Part shown: one piece after another, positions 8,888-18,017 of the stretch | Layout: the number at the start of each line of letters is the position of its first letter | How positions within the stretch are numbered: position 1 is the stretch's first letter | NCBI RefSeq assembly: GCF_009830945.1 | Contig: NZ_VWVV01000003.1 | Location: 186,001 to 250,000 of the forward strand | DNA length: 64,000 nt | From: Nocardiopsis sp. FR4 | Lineage (GTDB): Bacteria; Actinomycetota; Actinomycetes; Streptosporangiales; Streptosporangiaceae | Reading direction: 5' to 3' | Translations under genes and position numbers: made by a program | The notes under the pieces: generated by a model | What the model was told of the DNA's origin: nothing | The model's database searches: none | The model's input: only the letters and a program-made list of their open reading frames with translations

Positions 8888-10534
8888 TTGAAAGCCCTCG
8901 CCCCGACCCGGACCCCCGGGTCCCCGAGTCGCTCCGGCGACCGTCACCGCCCCGGCCGCGCGACCGCCGCGCTCCTCGCGGCCCCGCTGCTCGCGGCGTC
9001 GGTGCTGGCCGCCTCCCCCGCGCACGCGGACACGCCCGAGGACCGCCTGGGCGGCCTGCGCCAGGACATCGACGCCCTCCTGGCGGACCCCGCACTGGAG
9101 GGGGCGGTGTCCGGTGTGGTCGTGGTCGACCCCGGCACCGGGGAGACGCTCTACTCCCGCGACGGCGGCGCCCGGCTGCTGCCCGCGTCCAACGCCAAGC
9201 TGTTCACCTCGGCCGCCGCCCTGGAGGTGCTGGGCGCCGACCGCACCTTCACCACCGAGGTCGTCGCCCGGGGCGGCGACGGACGCCACGGGCGACGCGG
9301 CCACCGCGGCTCGGTGGAGGACCTGTACCTGGTGGGCGGCGGCGACCCGACCCTGTCCGCGGACGACCTGGACGCGCTGGCCGCCGACGTGGCCGCATCC
9401 GGGGTCACGACGGTGCGGGGCGACGTGTACGCCGACGACACCTGGTTCGACTCCGAGCGCCTCGTCGGCGACTGGTGGCCCGAGGACGAGCCCTACGCCT
9501 ACTCGGCCCAGATCTCGGCCCTGACGGTCGCCCACGGGGACCGCTACGACACCGGGGTCACGGAGGTCTCGGTCTCCCCGGCGGCGCAGGGCCAGCCCGC
9601 CGAGGTGGACCTCGGCGCGGCCGAGGGCTACGCCGAACTGGACAACCGGGCCGTCACCGGCGCCCCGGGCAGCGGCAACACCCTGGTCGTCGACCGACCG
9701 GTGGGCACCAACACCATCACGGTCAGCGGGTCGATCCCCGCGGGCGGTGCGACCGTGAGCGTCCTGCGCACCGTGGACGAACCCGCCGGGCTGGCCGCCC
9801 ACCTCTTCGAGCAGGCCCTGGAACGGCACGGGGTCGCGGTGAGGGGCGGCGTGGAGTTCGGCGCGGCCCCCGAGGGCGGCCGGGGCGTCCGGGTGCTCGC
9901 GGAGCACGAGTCCCCGGCGCTGGAGGAGATCCTCGTCCCCTTCATGAAGTTCAGCAACAACGGCCACGCCGAGATGCTCGTCAAGAGCATCGGCCGCGAG
10001 GTCGCGGACGAGGGCAGCTGGGCCGCCGGGCTCGCCGGGGTGGAGGAGGCCGTCGCCGGGCTCGGGGTGGACACCTCCGACCTGGTCCTCAACGACGGCT
10101 CGGGCCTGTCCCGGAGCAACCTGGTCACCGCCGACACGGTCGTGGACCTGCTGGTGCGCTCGCGCGCGGCCGACTGGCACGGCATGTGGGAGGAGTCCCT
10201 GCCGGTGGCGGGCGCGAGCGACCCGTTCACGGGCGGCACCCTGAGGTTCCGCATGGGCGGGACCGCGGCCGAGGGGGTCGTGGAGGCCAAGACCGGCACC
10301 ATGTCCGGCGTCAGCGCCCTGTCGGGGTACGTCCCCGGGCCGGACGGCGGCGGGCTGGTGTTCAGCGTCGTCAACAACGGCCACAGCGGCCCGGCGCCCA
10401 CGGGCGTGCAGGACGCGATCGCCGTCCGCCTGGCCGAGCACCTGGGCCACCAGGCGCCCCTGGGCGTGCGCTCCCAGAGCGCTCCCGCGCAGGGCGGCGG
10501 TGAGCTGGAGTGCTCGTGGGAGCTGACCTGCTGA
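8888..10534 (+). CDS. dacB: D-alanyl-D-alanine carboxypeptidase/endopeptidase (PBP4, class C low-molecular-weight PBP)
   Basis: A 548-residue exported penicillin-binding protein. The start is TTG, chosen because AGGAG (8875-8879) lies 8 bases upstream. The N-terminus is a long signal peptide with an Ala-rich core and an AHA-D cleavage-like site near residue 48. The active-site triad is visible: SNAK (Ser101, Lys104), SNN (Ser356-Asn358) and KTG (468-470). The large insert between the first two motifs is typical of PBP4. It trims or cuts peptide crosslinks in peptidoglycan outside the membrane. A strong hairpin follows downstream. Confidence 0.92.
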   Translation: MKALAPTRTPGSPSRSGDRHRPGRATAALLAAPLLAASVLAASPAHADTPEDRLGGLRQDIDALLADPALEGAVSGVVVVDPGTGETLYSRDGGARLLPASNAKLFTSAAALEVLGADRTFTTEVVARGGDGRHGRRGHRGSVEDLYLVGGGDPTLSADDLDALAADVAASGVTTVRGDVYADDTWFDSERLVGDWWPEDEPYAYSAQISALTVAHGDRYDTGVTEVSVSPAAQGQPAEVDLGAAEGYAELDNRAVTGAPGSGNTLVVDRPVGTNTITVSGSIPAGGATVSVLRTVDEPAGLAAHLFEQALERHGVAVRGGVEFGAAPEGGRGVRVLAEHESPALEEILVPFMKFSNNGHAEMLVKSIGREVADEGSWAAGLAGVEEAVAGLGVDTSDLVLNDGSGLSRSNLVTADTVVDLLVRSRAADWHGMWEESLPVAGASDPFTGGTLRFRMGGTAAEGVVEAKTGTMSGVSALSGYVPGPDGGGLVFSVVNNGHSGPAPTGVQDAIAVRLAEHLGHQAPLGVRSQSAPAQGGGELECSWELTC

Positions 10535-10661
10535 CGCGCCCATCCGCTGAGGTGCTGGCTGCCGAGGTGCCGGGCGGTGGAGGCACCGCGGCCCGGGGCG
10601 CTGGGCCGTCGGTGCGCGGGCGCCGGCGTACGGCGGGCTCGGCGGAGCGCTGAGCCCGCCG

Positions 10662-10700
10662 CCGGAGGGCCGCGGGGGGAGTCCCCCCGCGGCCCTCCGG
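10662..10700. terminator. Long perfect hairpin after dacB
   Basis: A 19-base arm pairs perfectly with its downstream complement across one to three loop bases, 127 bases after the dacB stop and 141 bases before the next start. It is the only notable element in the 307-base spacer 10535-10841 and most likely ends dacB transcription. Confidence 0.7.
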
Positions 10701-10841
10701 GTTCTCCACGGATCCGGGGCGGCCCTGCCGCCACGGCCTCCGCGATGGCATTGTGGGGGGTCGGCGCGAGCGCTCGCGCCCGTTCACCCCCGCCCGCCCG
10801 CTCCGCGTCCGCGGAGACGACGGAAAGAGAGCCCCCCGGCC

Positions 10842-12845
10842 GTGTCCCTCCTCGTCGAGGTCCTGCTCCAGATCCTGTCCCTGTTCGTCTTCGCGGGTGC
10901 GCTGCTCTGGCTCGGCGCACTGGCCAGCCGGATGATGGGCGTTCCGTTCAGCCTGCCGAGGCTGGCCCTGGCGGGGTTCCTCGGCGCGGTGCTGGGCCCC
11001 GCCGCCGCGGGGCCCCTGTACTACGGCTCCTACGAGGAGTTCGCCCGGCACATCTCGGCGGAGGGGCCGCTCCCGGCCGGGTTCGGCGTGACCGTCATGC
11101 TGCTCTCGGCGGTCGGCGCCCTGTTCGTCTTCGTGGGTCTGGAGCTGGCTCTGCCCCGACACACCCGGCTGCGGCCGGTCCACGTGGTCCGCGCGGCGCT
11201 GGACGGGTTCGGCCGGATGCGCCGCTACCGGCAGATCACCTGGATCCTGGCCAGACACGGGCTGTGGGGCTATGTCACCGGCCGCGGGGAGGGTGCCGGA
11301 GGCGCCTCCGGCCAGCGCCGCCTGGCCCGCTCCCTGGCCCGGTCCATGGAGGAGGCCGGGGTGGTGTTCGTCAAGCTCGGGCAGGTGCTCGCCACGCGGC
11401 GCGACCTGCTGCCCCCGGTCTTCGTCGAGGAACTGGGGCGGCTGCACAGCGAGGTGGCCCCCGTTCCCCTCGCCGAGGTCCGCCGGGTCGTGGAGGAGGA
11501 GCTGGGCCACCCGATGGAGGAGGTGTTCGAGGACTTCTCCGCCGAGCCCCTCGCCGCGGCCTCCGTCGCCCAGGCGCACACCGCCCGGCTGCGCGGCGGC
11601 GAGGAGGTCGTGGTCAAGGTGCAGCGGCCCGGGATCGGCCCGGTCGTGCGGCGCGACCTGGACATCATCCGGCGGCTGGCGCTGCGCTTCGAGGCGGGCA
11701 CCGACTGGGGGCGGGCGATCGGCGTGGTGGACCTGGCCGAGGGCTTCTCCGAGGCCCTGCGGGAGGAGCTGGACTTCGAGGTGGAGGCGGCCAACATCGC
11801 CGCGGTGGCCGGAGCCGCCCCCGACTCCCCGGTGCGCGTCCCCCGGGTGCACGAGGCGCACACCAGCAGGCGCGTCCTGGTCATGGAGCGGTTGCGCGGC
11901 GTCCCCGTCGGCGCGGCCGACCCCGCCGGGACCGACGGGCGCGCCCTGGCCGTCACCCTGCTGGAGTGCCTGCTCGAACAGGTCATGGTCAGCGGGATCT
12001 TCCACGCCGACCCGCACCCCGGCAACATCCTGCTGCTCGACGACGGCGGCGTGGGCCTGCTGGACTACGGGTCGGTGGGCCGCCTGGACGGCCAGACCCG
12101 CGAGTCCCTCCAGCTCATGCTGCTGGCCCTGGACCGCTCGGACGCGGTGCTGCTCACCGACACCCTGCTGGACGTGGTCACCGAGCCCGGGGAGGTGGAC
12201 GAGGAGCGGCTGCGGCGCGCCCTGGGCCAGTTCATGGCGCGTTACCTGCACCAGGGGATGACCGCCAGCACGCGGATGTTCACCGAGCTGCTGCTCATCG
12301 TCACCCGGTTCGGCCTGGCACTGCCCGGTGAGCTCGCTGCGGTCTTCCGGGCCCTGGCCACCCTGGAGGGCACGCTGGTGCACCTCGCGCCGGGCTTCGA
12401 CACCGTCACCGAGGCCAAGCGGTTCGCCGAGGAGCGGATGTCCCGGCGGCTCGGCGCGCAGGACCTGCGGGAACTGGCGGTGGACGAGGTGGTGGCGATG
12501 CTGCCCACGCTGCGCCGCCTGCCGCGCAGACTCGACAAGATCACCGACCAGCTGCACCGGGGCCGGTTCACGGTCCGGGTGCGGCCGTTCGCCCACCCGG
12601 AGGACCGCCACCTCGTCCGCGTGCTCGCGCACCGGGCGGTCCTCACGGTGCTGGTGGTGGCCACCGGGCTGATGTCGGTGGGGCTGTTCCACGTCACCGA
12701 CGGGCCCGGAGTGGAGTGGCGGGAGCTGTCCGTGCGGGTCCAGCTCCTCAACGTGTCGGCCTGGCTGCTGCTGGCGGTGGCGGCGCTGATGCTCCTGCAC
12801 CTGCTGGTGGGCGTCTCCCGGGACGGTGCCGGGCGCGGGAGATGA
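10842..12845 (+). CDS. ABC1/UbiB family atypical kinase, membrane protein
   Basis: 667 residues, GTG start preceded by GGAAAGAGAG. The N-terminal ~110 residues hold three hydrophobic segments. The central ABC1 kinase-like domain starts with a KxGQ-type motif (VFVKLGQVLATRRDLLP), followed by the Ala-rich nucleotide loop (AAASVAQAHTARL), a VVVKVQRPG lysine strand, and HADPHPGNILL with DYGSVGRLD as the catalytic and metal-binding loops. Two C-terminal helices (about 590-650) anchor it. UbiB/AarF proteins act on quinone or lipid metabolism; in actinomycetes the role is poorly defined. It seems to be a single gene. Confidence 0.88.
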   Translation: MSLLVEVLLQILSLFVFAGALLWLGALASRMMGVPFSLPRLALAGFLGAVLGPAAAGPLYYGSYEEFARHISAEGPLPAGFGVTVMLLSAVGALFVFVGLELALPRHTRLRPVHVVRAALDGFGRMRRYRQITWILARHGLWGYVTGRGEGAGGASGQRRLARSLARSMEEAGVVFVKLGQVLATRRDLLPPVFVEELGRLHSEVAPVPLAEVRRVVEEELGHPMEEVFEDFSAEPLAAASVAQAHTARLRGGEEVVVKVQRPGIGPVVRRDLDIIRRLALRFEAGTDWGRAIGVVDLAEGFSEALREELDFEVEAANIAAVAGAAPDSPVRVPRVHEAHTSRRVLVMERLRGVPVGAADPAGTDGRALAVTLLECLLEQVMVSGIFHADPHPGNILLLDDGGVGLLDYGSVGRLDGQTRESLQLMLLALDRSDAVLLTDTLLDVVTEPGEVDEERLRRALGQFMARYLHQGMTASTRMFTELLLIVTRFGLALPGELAAVFRALATLEGTLVHLAPGFDTVTEAKRFAEERMSRRLGAQDLRELAVDEVVAMLPTLRRLPRRLDKITDQLHRGRFTVRVRPFAHPEDRHLVRVLAHRAVLTVLVVATGLMSVGLFHVTDGPGVEWRELSVRVQLLNVSAWLLLAVAALMLLHLLVGVSRDGAGRGR

Positions 12846-12911
12846 CCCCGGAGAGGACGAGGCCGCCCGCCGGGCGGCCCGCCGCCGGGTGCCGCGCCAC
12901 CGGGCGGTCGG

Positions 12912-13463
12912 CTACCAGGCGCGGCGGCCGAGGAAGGCGAGCAGCCGGGTCTGCTCGTCGGCGCCCCCGGGCGGGGTGAGCTCCGGGCCGCACACGCCCT
13001 CCCGGCGCAGGTGGGGGCCGAACCCCGCCGCGGCCTCGCGCGCCCACCGCACGTCCCCGGGGTCCAGGCGCTCGTCCTGCCCGGTGGCGCGGGCCAGGTC
13101 CCAGCGGTGCACCACGAGGTCGAAGCTGAGAAACCGGTCCACGGCCTCGGCGAACGTGGTGGGGCCGAAGAACCCGCCGAAGGCGGCGGCAGCCCGGTCG
13201 GGGTCCGACAGGTCGGCCAGGACCACCGCGCGGGCGGCCTCCCACGCGGCGGCGGGATCGGCGTCCACGGAGGGGATCTCGCCCAGTTCCCGGCCGACCA
13301 GGCCGAGGAACATGCCCTGGGTGTCCACCACGTGGCGGACCACACCGCGGGCGTCCCACCCGGGGCAGGGGGAGTCGGCCGACCAGCGGTCGGCGGGCAC
13401 GGCCGCCACCGTCGCGGCGAAGTCCTCGGACAGGCGGGCGTAGCGTGCGCGGATGTCGCTCAT
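12912..13463 (-). CDS. TIGR03086-type DinB-fold metal-binding protein (mycothiol-dependent enzyme family)
   Basis: 183 residues from the ATG at 13463, chosen because CCGGAGG lies 10 bases upstream. It shows the maleylpyruvate-isomerase-like N-terminal pattern (DRWSADSPCPGWDARGVVRHVVD) with histidines suited to metal binding, and the later VVHRWDLARATGQ. Members use mycothiol, the actinobacterial thiol, or are thought to do so. It is divergent from the AraC-type regulator, which may control it. The substrate is unknown. Confidence 0.85.
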   Translation of the reverse strand: MSDIRARYARLSEDFAATVAAVPADRWSADSPCPGWDARGVVRHVVDTQGMFLGLVGRELGEIPSVDADPAAAWEAARAVVLADLSDPDRAAAAFGGFFGPTTFAEAVDRFLSFDLVVHRWDLARATGQDERLDPGDVRWAREAAAGFGPHLRREGVCGPELTPPGGADEQTRLLAFLGRRAW

Positions 13464-13576
13464 GTCGGGGTTACCTCCGGATTCGCGCGGAACACCCCCA
13501 TCCTCGTGACCCCGCCCCCGCGCGTCTTGAAGAAAAGCGACGCGTCGCACTCCAGTTCGATCCGGAGGGGTCTACT

Positions 13577-14395
13577 GTGGGGCCCGTGGAACCGCACCCC
13601 GTGACGGCCGACGCGCGCGGCATCCTCGATCCGGAGTTCGGGCTGACCCGGTTCCGGCTGGACCGGTACGCGCCCTCGGCCAAGGCGGCCCGTTTCGTGG
13701 ACCGCTACTGGCTGGCCTCGTGGGACCTCACCGGCCGCGAGCCCCACACCCAGCGGGTCCTGGCCCACCCGGTGGTGAACCTGGTGTTCACCGGCGGGAC
13801 CGCGACGGTGCACGGACCCAGCACCGGGGTGACCTCGCGCCTGCTGGAGGGACGGGGGTGGGCGCTGGGGGTGATGTTCCGCCCGGCGGGCTTCCGCCCC
13901 CTGGCCCGGGGGCCGATGAGCGCCCTCGTGGACGCCGTGCTCCCGGCCTCACGGCTGCTCGACGGCTCCCCGGTCTTCGCGTCCCCGGATCGCACGACGG
14001 ATCCGGCGGCGCTCAGGGCCGAGCTGGACCGGGTTCTGGGCGGGCTGCTGCCCGACGCCCGCCACCCGGCCGAGGAGACCCGTGACATCGCCGAACGGGT
14101 GGCCGCGGACCCCTCGACCGTGAACGTGTCCGGGCTCGCCCGCCGGGAGGGGGTCACCGTCCGCTCGCTCCAGCGGCGCTTCGGCGACCACCTCGGTCTG
14201 GGCCCCAAGACGGTCATCCGCAGGTACCGGCTGTACGAGGCGGCCGAGCGGGCCCGCCGGGGAGCCCCCGTGTCCTGGGGGGCGCTGGCAGCCGAGCTCG
14301 GGTTCAGCGACCAGGCCCACCTGACCAGGGAGTTCACCGCGCTTCTGGGGACCCCGCCCGCACGTTACGCCGCGCGCGCCGCACCAGGAGGCTGA
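13577..14395 (+). CDS. AraC family transcriptional regulator
   Basis: 272 residues from a GTG at 13577 with GGAGGG 8 bases upstream (a second GTG at 13586 is possible). The N-terminal half is a ligand-type domain of the kind found in actinomycete AraC proteins (PHTQRVLAHPVVNLVFTGG). The C-terminal half is a two-helix-turn-helix AraC domain ending AELGFSDQAHLTREFTALLGTPPARYA. Its last 62 bases overlap the facing TetR gene. It is divergent from the DinB-fold gene. Confidence 0.88.
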   Translation: MGPVEPHPVTADARGILDPEFGLTRFRLDRYAPSAKAARFVDRYWLASWDLTGREPHTQRVLAHPVVNLVFTGGTATVHGPSTGVTSRLLEGRGWALGVMFRPAGFRPLARGPMSALVDAVLPASRLLDGSPVFASPDRTTDPAALRAELDRVLGGLLPDARHPAEETRDIAERVAADPSTVNVSGLARREGVTVRSLQRRFGDHLGLGPKTVIRRYRLYEAAERARRGAPVSWGALAAELGFSDQAHLTREFTALLGTPPARYAARAAPGG

Positions 14396-14945
14396 GCGTG
14401 CGGTACACCTCCTCCGCGGACAGCTCCGGGTCGGCGCAGCCCCGCACGAACAGGCCGTCGAGGGCGGCGCACACGCCCGCGCGCTCGACGGGGTCGGGCA
14501 GGTAGGGCGCGAAGAAGGCGTCCACGGCCCGGTTCCAGCGCTCGATCTGCGGGCGCAGGGCCGGGCGCCGGGCGGCGAGCAGGAACAGCTCGCACTCGGC
14601 CATCACGTGGGCCCGGTCGGAGCCCGGGCCCCCCGCGACCATCCCGGCCAGGGCGCGCAGGGCGGCGTCCGCGTCCTCGGGCAGGGCGGCCAGTGCGGCC
14701 ACGTAGGTGTCGTTGACCCGGGTGAGTGCGTCCACGAGCAGGTCGTCGACGGTGGCGTAGTAGTAGGTCACCGCACTGGGCGGGACCCCGGCCTCGGCCG
14801 CCACGCGCCGCTGGCTGACCGCGGCCACGCCGTCGCGTTCGACCACCCGCATGGTGGCGTCCAACAGTGCCCTGCGCCGCCGCTCGCCCTTGATCCTGCG
14901 TCCGTCGGTCACCGTCCCGGCGTCCCGCGCGCCGTCCCCGCTCAC
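14334..14945 (-). CDS. TetR family transcriptional regulator paired with an SMR exporter
   Basis: 203 residues, GTG start overlapping the stop of the SMR gene (GTGA), so it is translationally coupled. The N-terminal helix-turn-helix is clear (AAVSQRRVAAEAGVPPSAVTYYYATVDDLL); the C-terminal half is the usual variable ligand domain. Because it is co-transcribed with a drug exporter gene, it is likely an autoregulated repressor of that pump. The 3' end runs 62 bases into the AraC gene on the other strand. Confidence 0.88.
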   Translation of the reverse strand: MSGDGARDAGTVTDGRRIKGERRRRALLDATMRVVERDGVAAVSQRRVAAEAGVPPSAVTYYYATVDDLLVDALTRVNDTYVAALAALPEDADAALRALAGMVAGGPGSDRAHVMAECELFLLAARRPALRPQIERWNRAVDAFFAPYLPDPVERAGVCAALDGLFVRGCADPELSAEEVYRTLSLLVRRARRNVRAGSPEAR

Positions 14946-15265
14946 CGGTGGCCGCCCAGCTCCAGGGCCATCACCCCGGCGATGATCAGGGCGATCCCGC
15001 CCACCTGGATCCAGGTGAGCGTCTCACCGAAGAGCACGGTGCCGATCACGGCCACCAGGGCGATGCCCGCGGCCGCCCACACGCCGTAGGCCACCCCGAG
15101 GTCCATGCCCCGGGTGAGGGACTGGCTGAGCATGAGGAAGGCCCCGATGTAGCCGACTCCCACCACGATGGAGGGGACCAGCCGGGTGAAGCCCTCGGAG
15201 AGCTTCAGCGAGGTGGTGGCGATCACCTCGGAGACGATCGCCCCGGCCAGCCAGAGCCACGGCAT
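14942..15265 (-). CDS. Small multidrug resistance (SMR) family transporter
   Basis: 107 residues from the ATG at 15265 (GGGAGG 4 bases upstream), the standard SMR length. Four hydrophobic helices are visible; the conserved glutamate in helix 1 (GAIVSEVIATTSLKLSEGF) is the proton and cation-drug binding residue. The motif GVAYGVWAAAGIALVAVIG is typical. It exports quaternary ammonium compounds or related cations by proton antiport as a dimer. First gene of a two-gene operon with a TetR regulator. Confidence 0.92.
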   Translation of the reverse strand: MPWLWLAGAIVSEVIATTSLKLSEGFTRLVPSIVVGVGYIGAFLMLSQSLTRGMDLGVAYGVWAAAGIALVAVIGTVLFGETLTWIQVGGIALIIAGVMALELGGHR

Positions 15266-15536
15266 GGTACCTCCCGGGAGAAAGTGGAGCATCTGAACAA
15301 GATTCTAGGCTCGCGGTCCTCGGAGTACAACGCCGCGGGGGGATGGCCGTAATCTCTTAACCCCGGGGGCCGTCCTCTACCCCCTCAGGTGTATCGTCGT
15401 CGGTTCCGGTGTCCTCACCCCCGCCCCCGGAGGTCACCACTCCATAACCGATGCGTGGGATTTCAGAACCTTTCGGGCGCACGCGCGTCCTAGTGGTAGT
15501 ACACGGCGTTCGAGGCTTGACATGGAGGTACCAGAC

Positions 15537-16838
15537 GTGACGGGCAAGACACCCCCGGTGGCGATGCGCCGGTTCGGTATCGGACTGGTCGCGCTGGCGC
15601 TTGCCGCCACCGCCTGCACGTCCGGGGAGGCCGAGACACAGAGCGGCGGTTCCGAGGTGCCCGAGGCCGACCCCGCGGTGCTGGCGATCACGCCCGCGGA
15701 CGGCTCCGAGGAGGTCGCGCCCAACTCCCCGGTCACGGTCACCGCGGAGAACGGCGTCATCACCGACGTCAGGGTCGACCAGGCCGTCGTGGACGAGGCC
15801 TCCGCCGGACAGGCCGCGGAGGACGACCCCGCGCTCTACGAGATGACCGGCACCCTCAACGGCGACGGCACCGAGTGGGTCAGCGACTGGAACCTGCGCC
15901 CCGGCTCCGAGGTCGTGGTCACCGCCACCGCCGAGAACGAGGCCGGTGAGACCACCGAACTCGTCCACGAGTTCACCACCCTGGAAGCGGTTCCCGGGCA
16001 GCGCCTGGAGCTGGCCTCCAACTACCCGGTCTCGGGCGACACCGTCGGCGTGGGCATGCCGATCGTGATCAACTTCGACCTGCCGGTCACCAACAAGGCC
16101 CAGGTCGAGAACTCCATGGAGGTCGTCTCCGAGCAGGGCGTCCAAGGCGCCTGGAACTGGACCAACGACCAGACCGCGGTCTTCCGCCCCGAGGAGTACT
16201 GGGACCCCTACCAGGCCGTCAGCGTCGACCTGCACCTGGCGGGCGTGGAGGCCTCCGAGGGCGTCTACGGCGTGCGCAACTACCGGATCGACTTCGAGAT
16301 CGGCCGCGAGCTCATCGCCACCATGCACGTGCCCGACCACGAGATGGTCATCACCGTGGACGGCGAGCACGAGCGCACCATCGAGGTGAGCAACGGCAAG
16401 GCCAACCGCCGCTTCGACACCACCAGCAGCGGCGTCCACGTGCTCATGGAGCGCTACGAGCACATCACCATGGACTCCACCACCGTGGGCATCCCCGAGG
16501 ACGACCCCGGCGCCTACAACGTGGACGTGCAGTACGCGGTTCGCACCTCCAACAGCGGCGAGTTCGTGCACGAGGCGTCCTACAACCCCAACATCGGCAC
16601 GGCCAACACCTCCAACGGCTGCACCAACCTGCGCATGGAGGACGCCCAGTGGTTCTTCAACAACACCCTGATGGGTGACATCCTGGACACCACCGGCACC
16701 GACCGCGAGTTCGAGTGGGACAACGGCTGGGGCTTCTGGCAGAAGTCCTGGGACGAGTGGCTGGCGGGCAGCGCCACCGGTGAGCCGCACGTCACCGACG
16801 GCTCCGGTACCCCCGGCTCCGTCCACGGCGAGCAGTAG
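15537..16838 (+). CDS. L,D-transpeptidase lipoprotein with Ig-like domains
   Basis: 433 residues; the GTG at 15537 is chosen because GGAGG lies 8 bases upstream. A lipoprotein signal ends in LAATAC (Cys27). Two immunoglobulin-like segments (about 50-150 and 150-255) precede a YkuD catalytic domain whose signature TSNGCTNL holds the nucleophile Cys362. This layout matches mycobacterial LdtMt2-type enzymes that make 3-3 crosslinks in peptidoglycan. A long perfect hairpin follows the stop. Confidence 0.92.
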   Translation: MTGKTPPVAMRRFGIGLVALALAATACTSGEAETQSGGSEVPEADPAVLAITPADGSEEVAPNSPVTVTAENGVITDVRVDQAVVDEASAGQAAEDDPALYEMTGTLNGDGTEWVSDWNLRPGSEVVVTATAENEAGETTELVHEFTTLEAVPGQRLELASNYPVSGDTVGVGMPIVINFDLPVTNKAQVENSMEVVSEQGVQGAWNWTNDQTAVFRPEEYWDPYQAVSVDLHLAGVEASEGVYGVRNYRIDFEIGRELIATMHVPDHEMVITVDGEHERTIEVSNGKANRRFDTTSSGVHVLMERYEHITMDSTTVGIPEDDPGAYNVDVQYAVRTSNSGEFVHEASYNPNIGTANTSNGCTNLRMEDAQWFFNNTLMGDILDTTGTDREFEWDNGWGFWQKSWDEWLAGSATGEPHVTDGSGTPGSVHGEQ

Positions 16839-16853
16839 CCGACCGCCGCGCAC

Positions 16854-16900
16854 CGCGAGGGGGCGCCGGGAACCCCACGGTTCCCCGGCGCCCCCTCGCG
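16854..16900. terminator. Strong hairpin between the transpeptidase and a facing TetR gene
   Basis: An inverted repeat with a CGCGAGGGGGCGCCGGG-type arm, 15 bases after the transpeptidase stop and 23 bases before the facing stop. Suitable as a bidirectional terminator. Confidence 0.78.
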
Positions 16901-16923
16901 TTCGCGTGGCCCCGCCCGCGCGG

Positions 16924-17532
16924 TCAGTCCCCGGACAGCCGGGCCACGAGGGCGTCTATCACCAACCGGGTCACCGCCGCCATGTCCACCGCCTCGGAGT
17001 CCAGCAGCCACTGCACCTGGAGCCCGTCCATCACGGCGATGACCGCCGCCGCCGCGGCCTGCGCCGGGGTGCGCCCGTCGGCCCCCGGGGTGCTGGCGGC
17101 CTCGCGGTGCTCCGGACCGAGCCGGTCCAGCACGGCCTCCCCGATCTCCTGGCGCAGCACCGTGTAGCGGTCCCGGAACCACTCCTGGGCCGGGTGGTCG
17201 TCGGTGGCGCTCTCCGCCGAGAGCACCGCGTACAGCTGGGTGGTGCCGGGGCGGGCCGCGTTGCGCTCGGCGGTGGCCACCAGGTGGTCCAGCATCGGGC
17301 CGCCCCGGGGCGCCGGTTCGGCGTCGTCGCGCAGCTCCAGGACGGCGGTGAGCAGGTCGGTCTTGGAACCGAAGTGGTGCAGGACCCCCGCCGGGGTGAT
17401 GTCGAGCGTCGCCGCGATGTCGGCCAGCGAGGTGTTGTGGAACCCCTGCGCGGCGAACACGTCGGCCGCGGTGCGCAGGATCTGCTCGCGCCGGTTCACC
17501 CGCCTGCGCGGCTCCGGGCTCGTCTCACTCAT
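16924..17532 (-). CDS. TetR family transcriptional regulator
   Basis: 202 residues. The N-terminal domain has a textbook TetR helix-turn-helix (NTSLADIAATLDITPAGVLHHFGSKTDLL, about 40-68), followed by a larger helical ligand domain. No partner gene lies directly upstream on either strand, so its target is not obvious. An inverted repeat at 17616-17637, about 85 bases upstream of its start, may be its own operator. Confidence 0.88.
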   Translation of the reverse strand: MSETSPEPRRRVNRREQILRTAADVFAAQGFHNTSLADIAATLDITPAGVLHHFGSKTDLLTAVLELRDDAEPAPRGGPMLDHLVATAERNAARPGTTQLYAVLSAESATDDHPAQEWFRDRYTVLRQEIGEAVLDRLGPEHREAASTPGADGRTPAQAAAAAVIAVMDGLQVQWLLDSEAVDMAAVTRLVIDALVARLSGD

Positions 17533-18017
17533 CTGTAGCTCTCCGCCTCCTGCGCTTCGGGTCTGTTCCGGGGCCGGGACCCGTTTTCTACGGTATCGAG
17601 ATTTCCGTCACCCTCTTGCTTAATGAATATTAAGTAAGTATGGTTCCGGCTCAAGAGACGTACGTCACGGGAAAGAAGGGCGCGGCCGCAGACCCGCGCG
17701 GGCGCCTCTGACCTCCGCCCGATCCGGAACCCCGGTCGCCGCGGCCCACTTCCCGGTGCCGGTCTGCCGGGTGTTGGTGGCCGCGGCCAGGTCCGCCCCG
17801 GACCCGTTCAACTCGTTCGGGCCCTACCCGTGCCGCGTCTGCGCCGACGCCTCGGTACCCGGCTCCGCGACCGGGTCGGCCCGGCTGGAGCGCCGCTGGC
17901 GCGGGGCATGACCGCGGGCGCCCTCAGGGGCCGACCCGCGCGGGCGGGGCCTCCGACCGAGCCCTTCGGGACCCCGCCCGTACTCCGCGGCGGACGGCGG
18001 GGTCTCGACGGCCCGTC
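17533..18017. other. Intergenic region without a recognisable gene
   Basis: A 485-base spacer between two minus-strand genes. Apart from the operator candidate at 17616-17637 I see no supported gene; open frames here are GC-driven and lack family resemblance. Confidence 0.5.
17616..17637. promoter_or_regulatory. TetR operator candidate
   Basis: TTGCTTAAT and ATTAAGTAA form 9-base arms with one mismatch around a 4-base spacer. AT-rich arms stand out in this GC-rich setting, and the site lies in the promoter region of the TetR gene ending at 16924. Confidence 0.5.

Noticed and set aside
10371-12800. An 809-codon minus-strand frame
   Set aside because: Antisense to the ABC1 kinase and dacB end; His/Gln/Gly-rich artefact.
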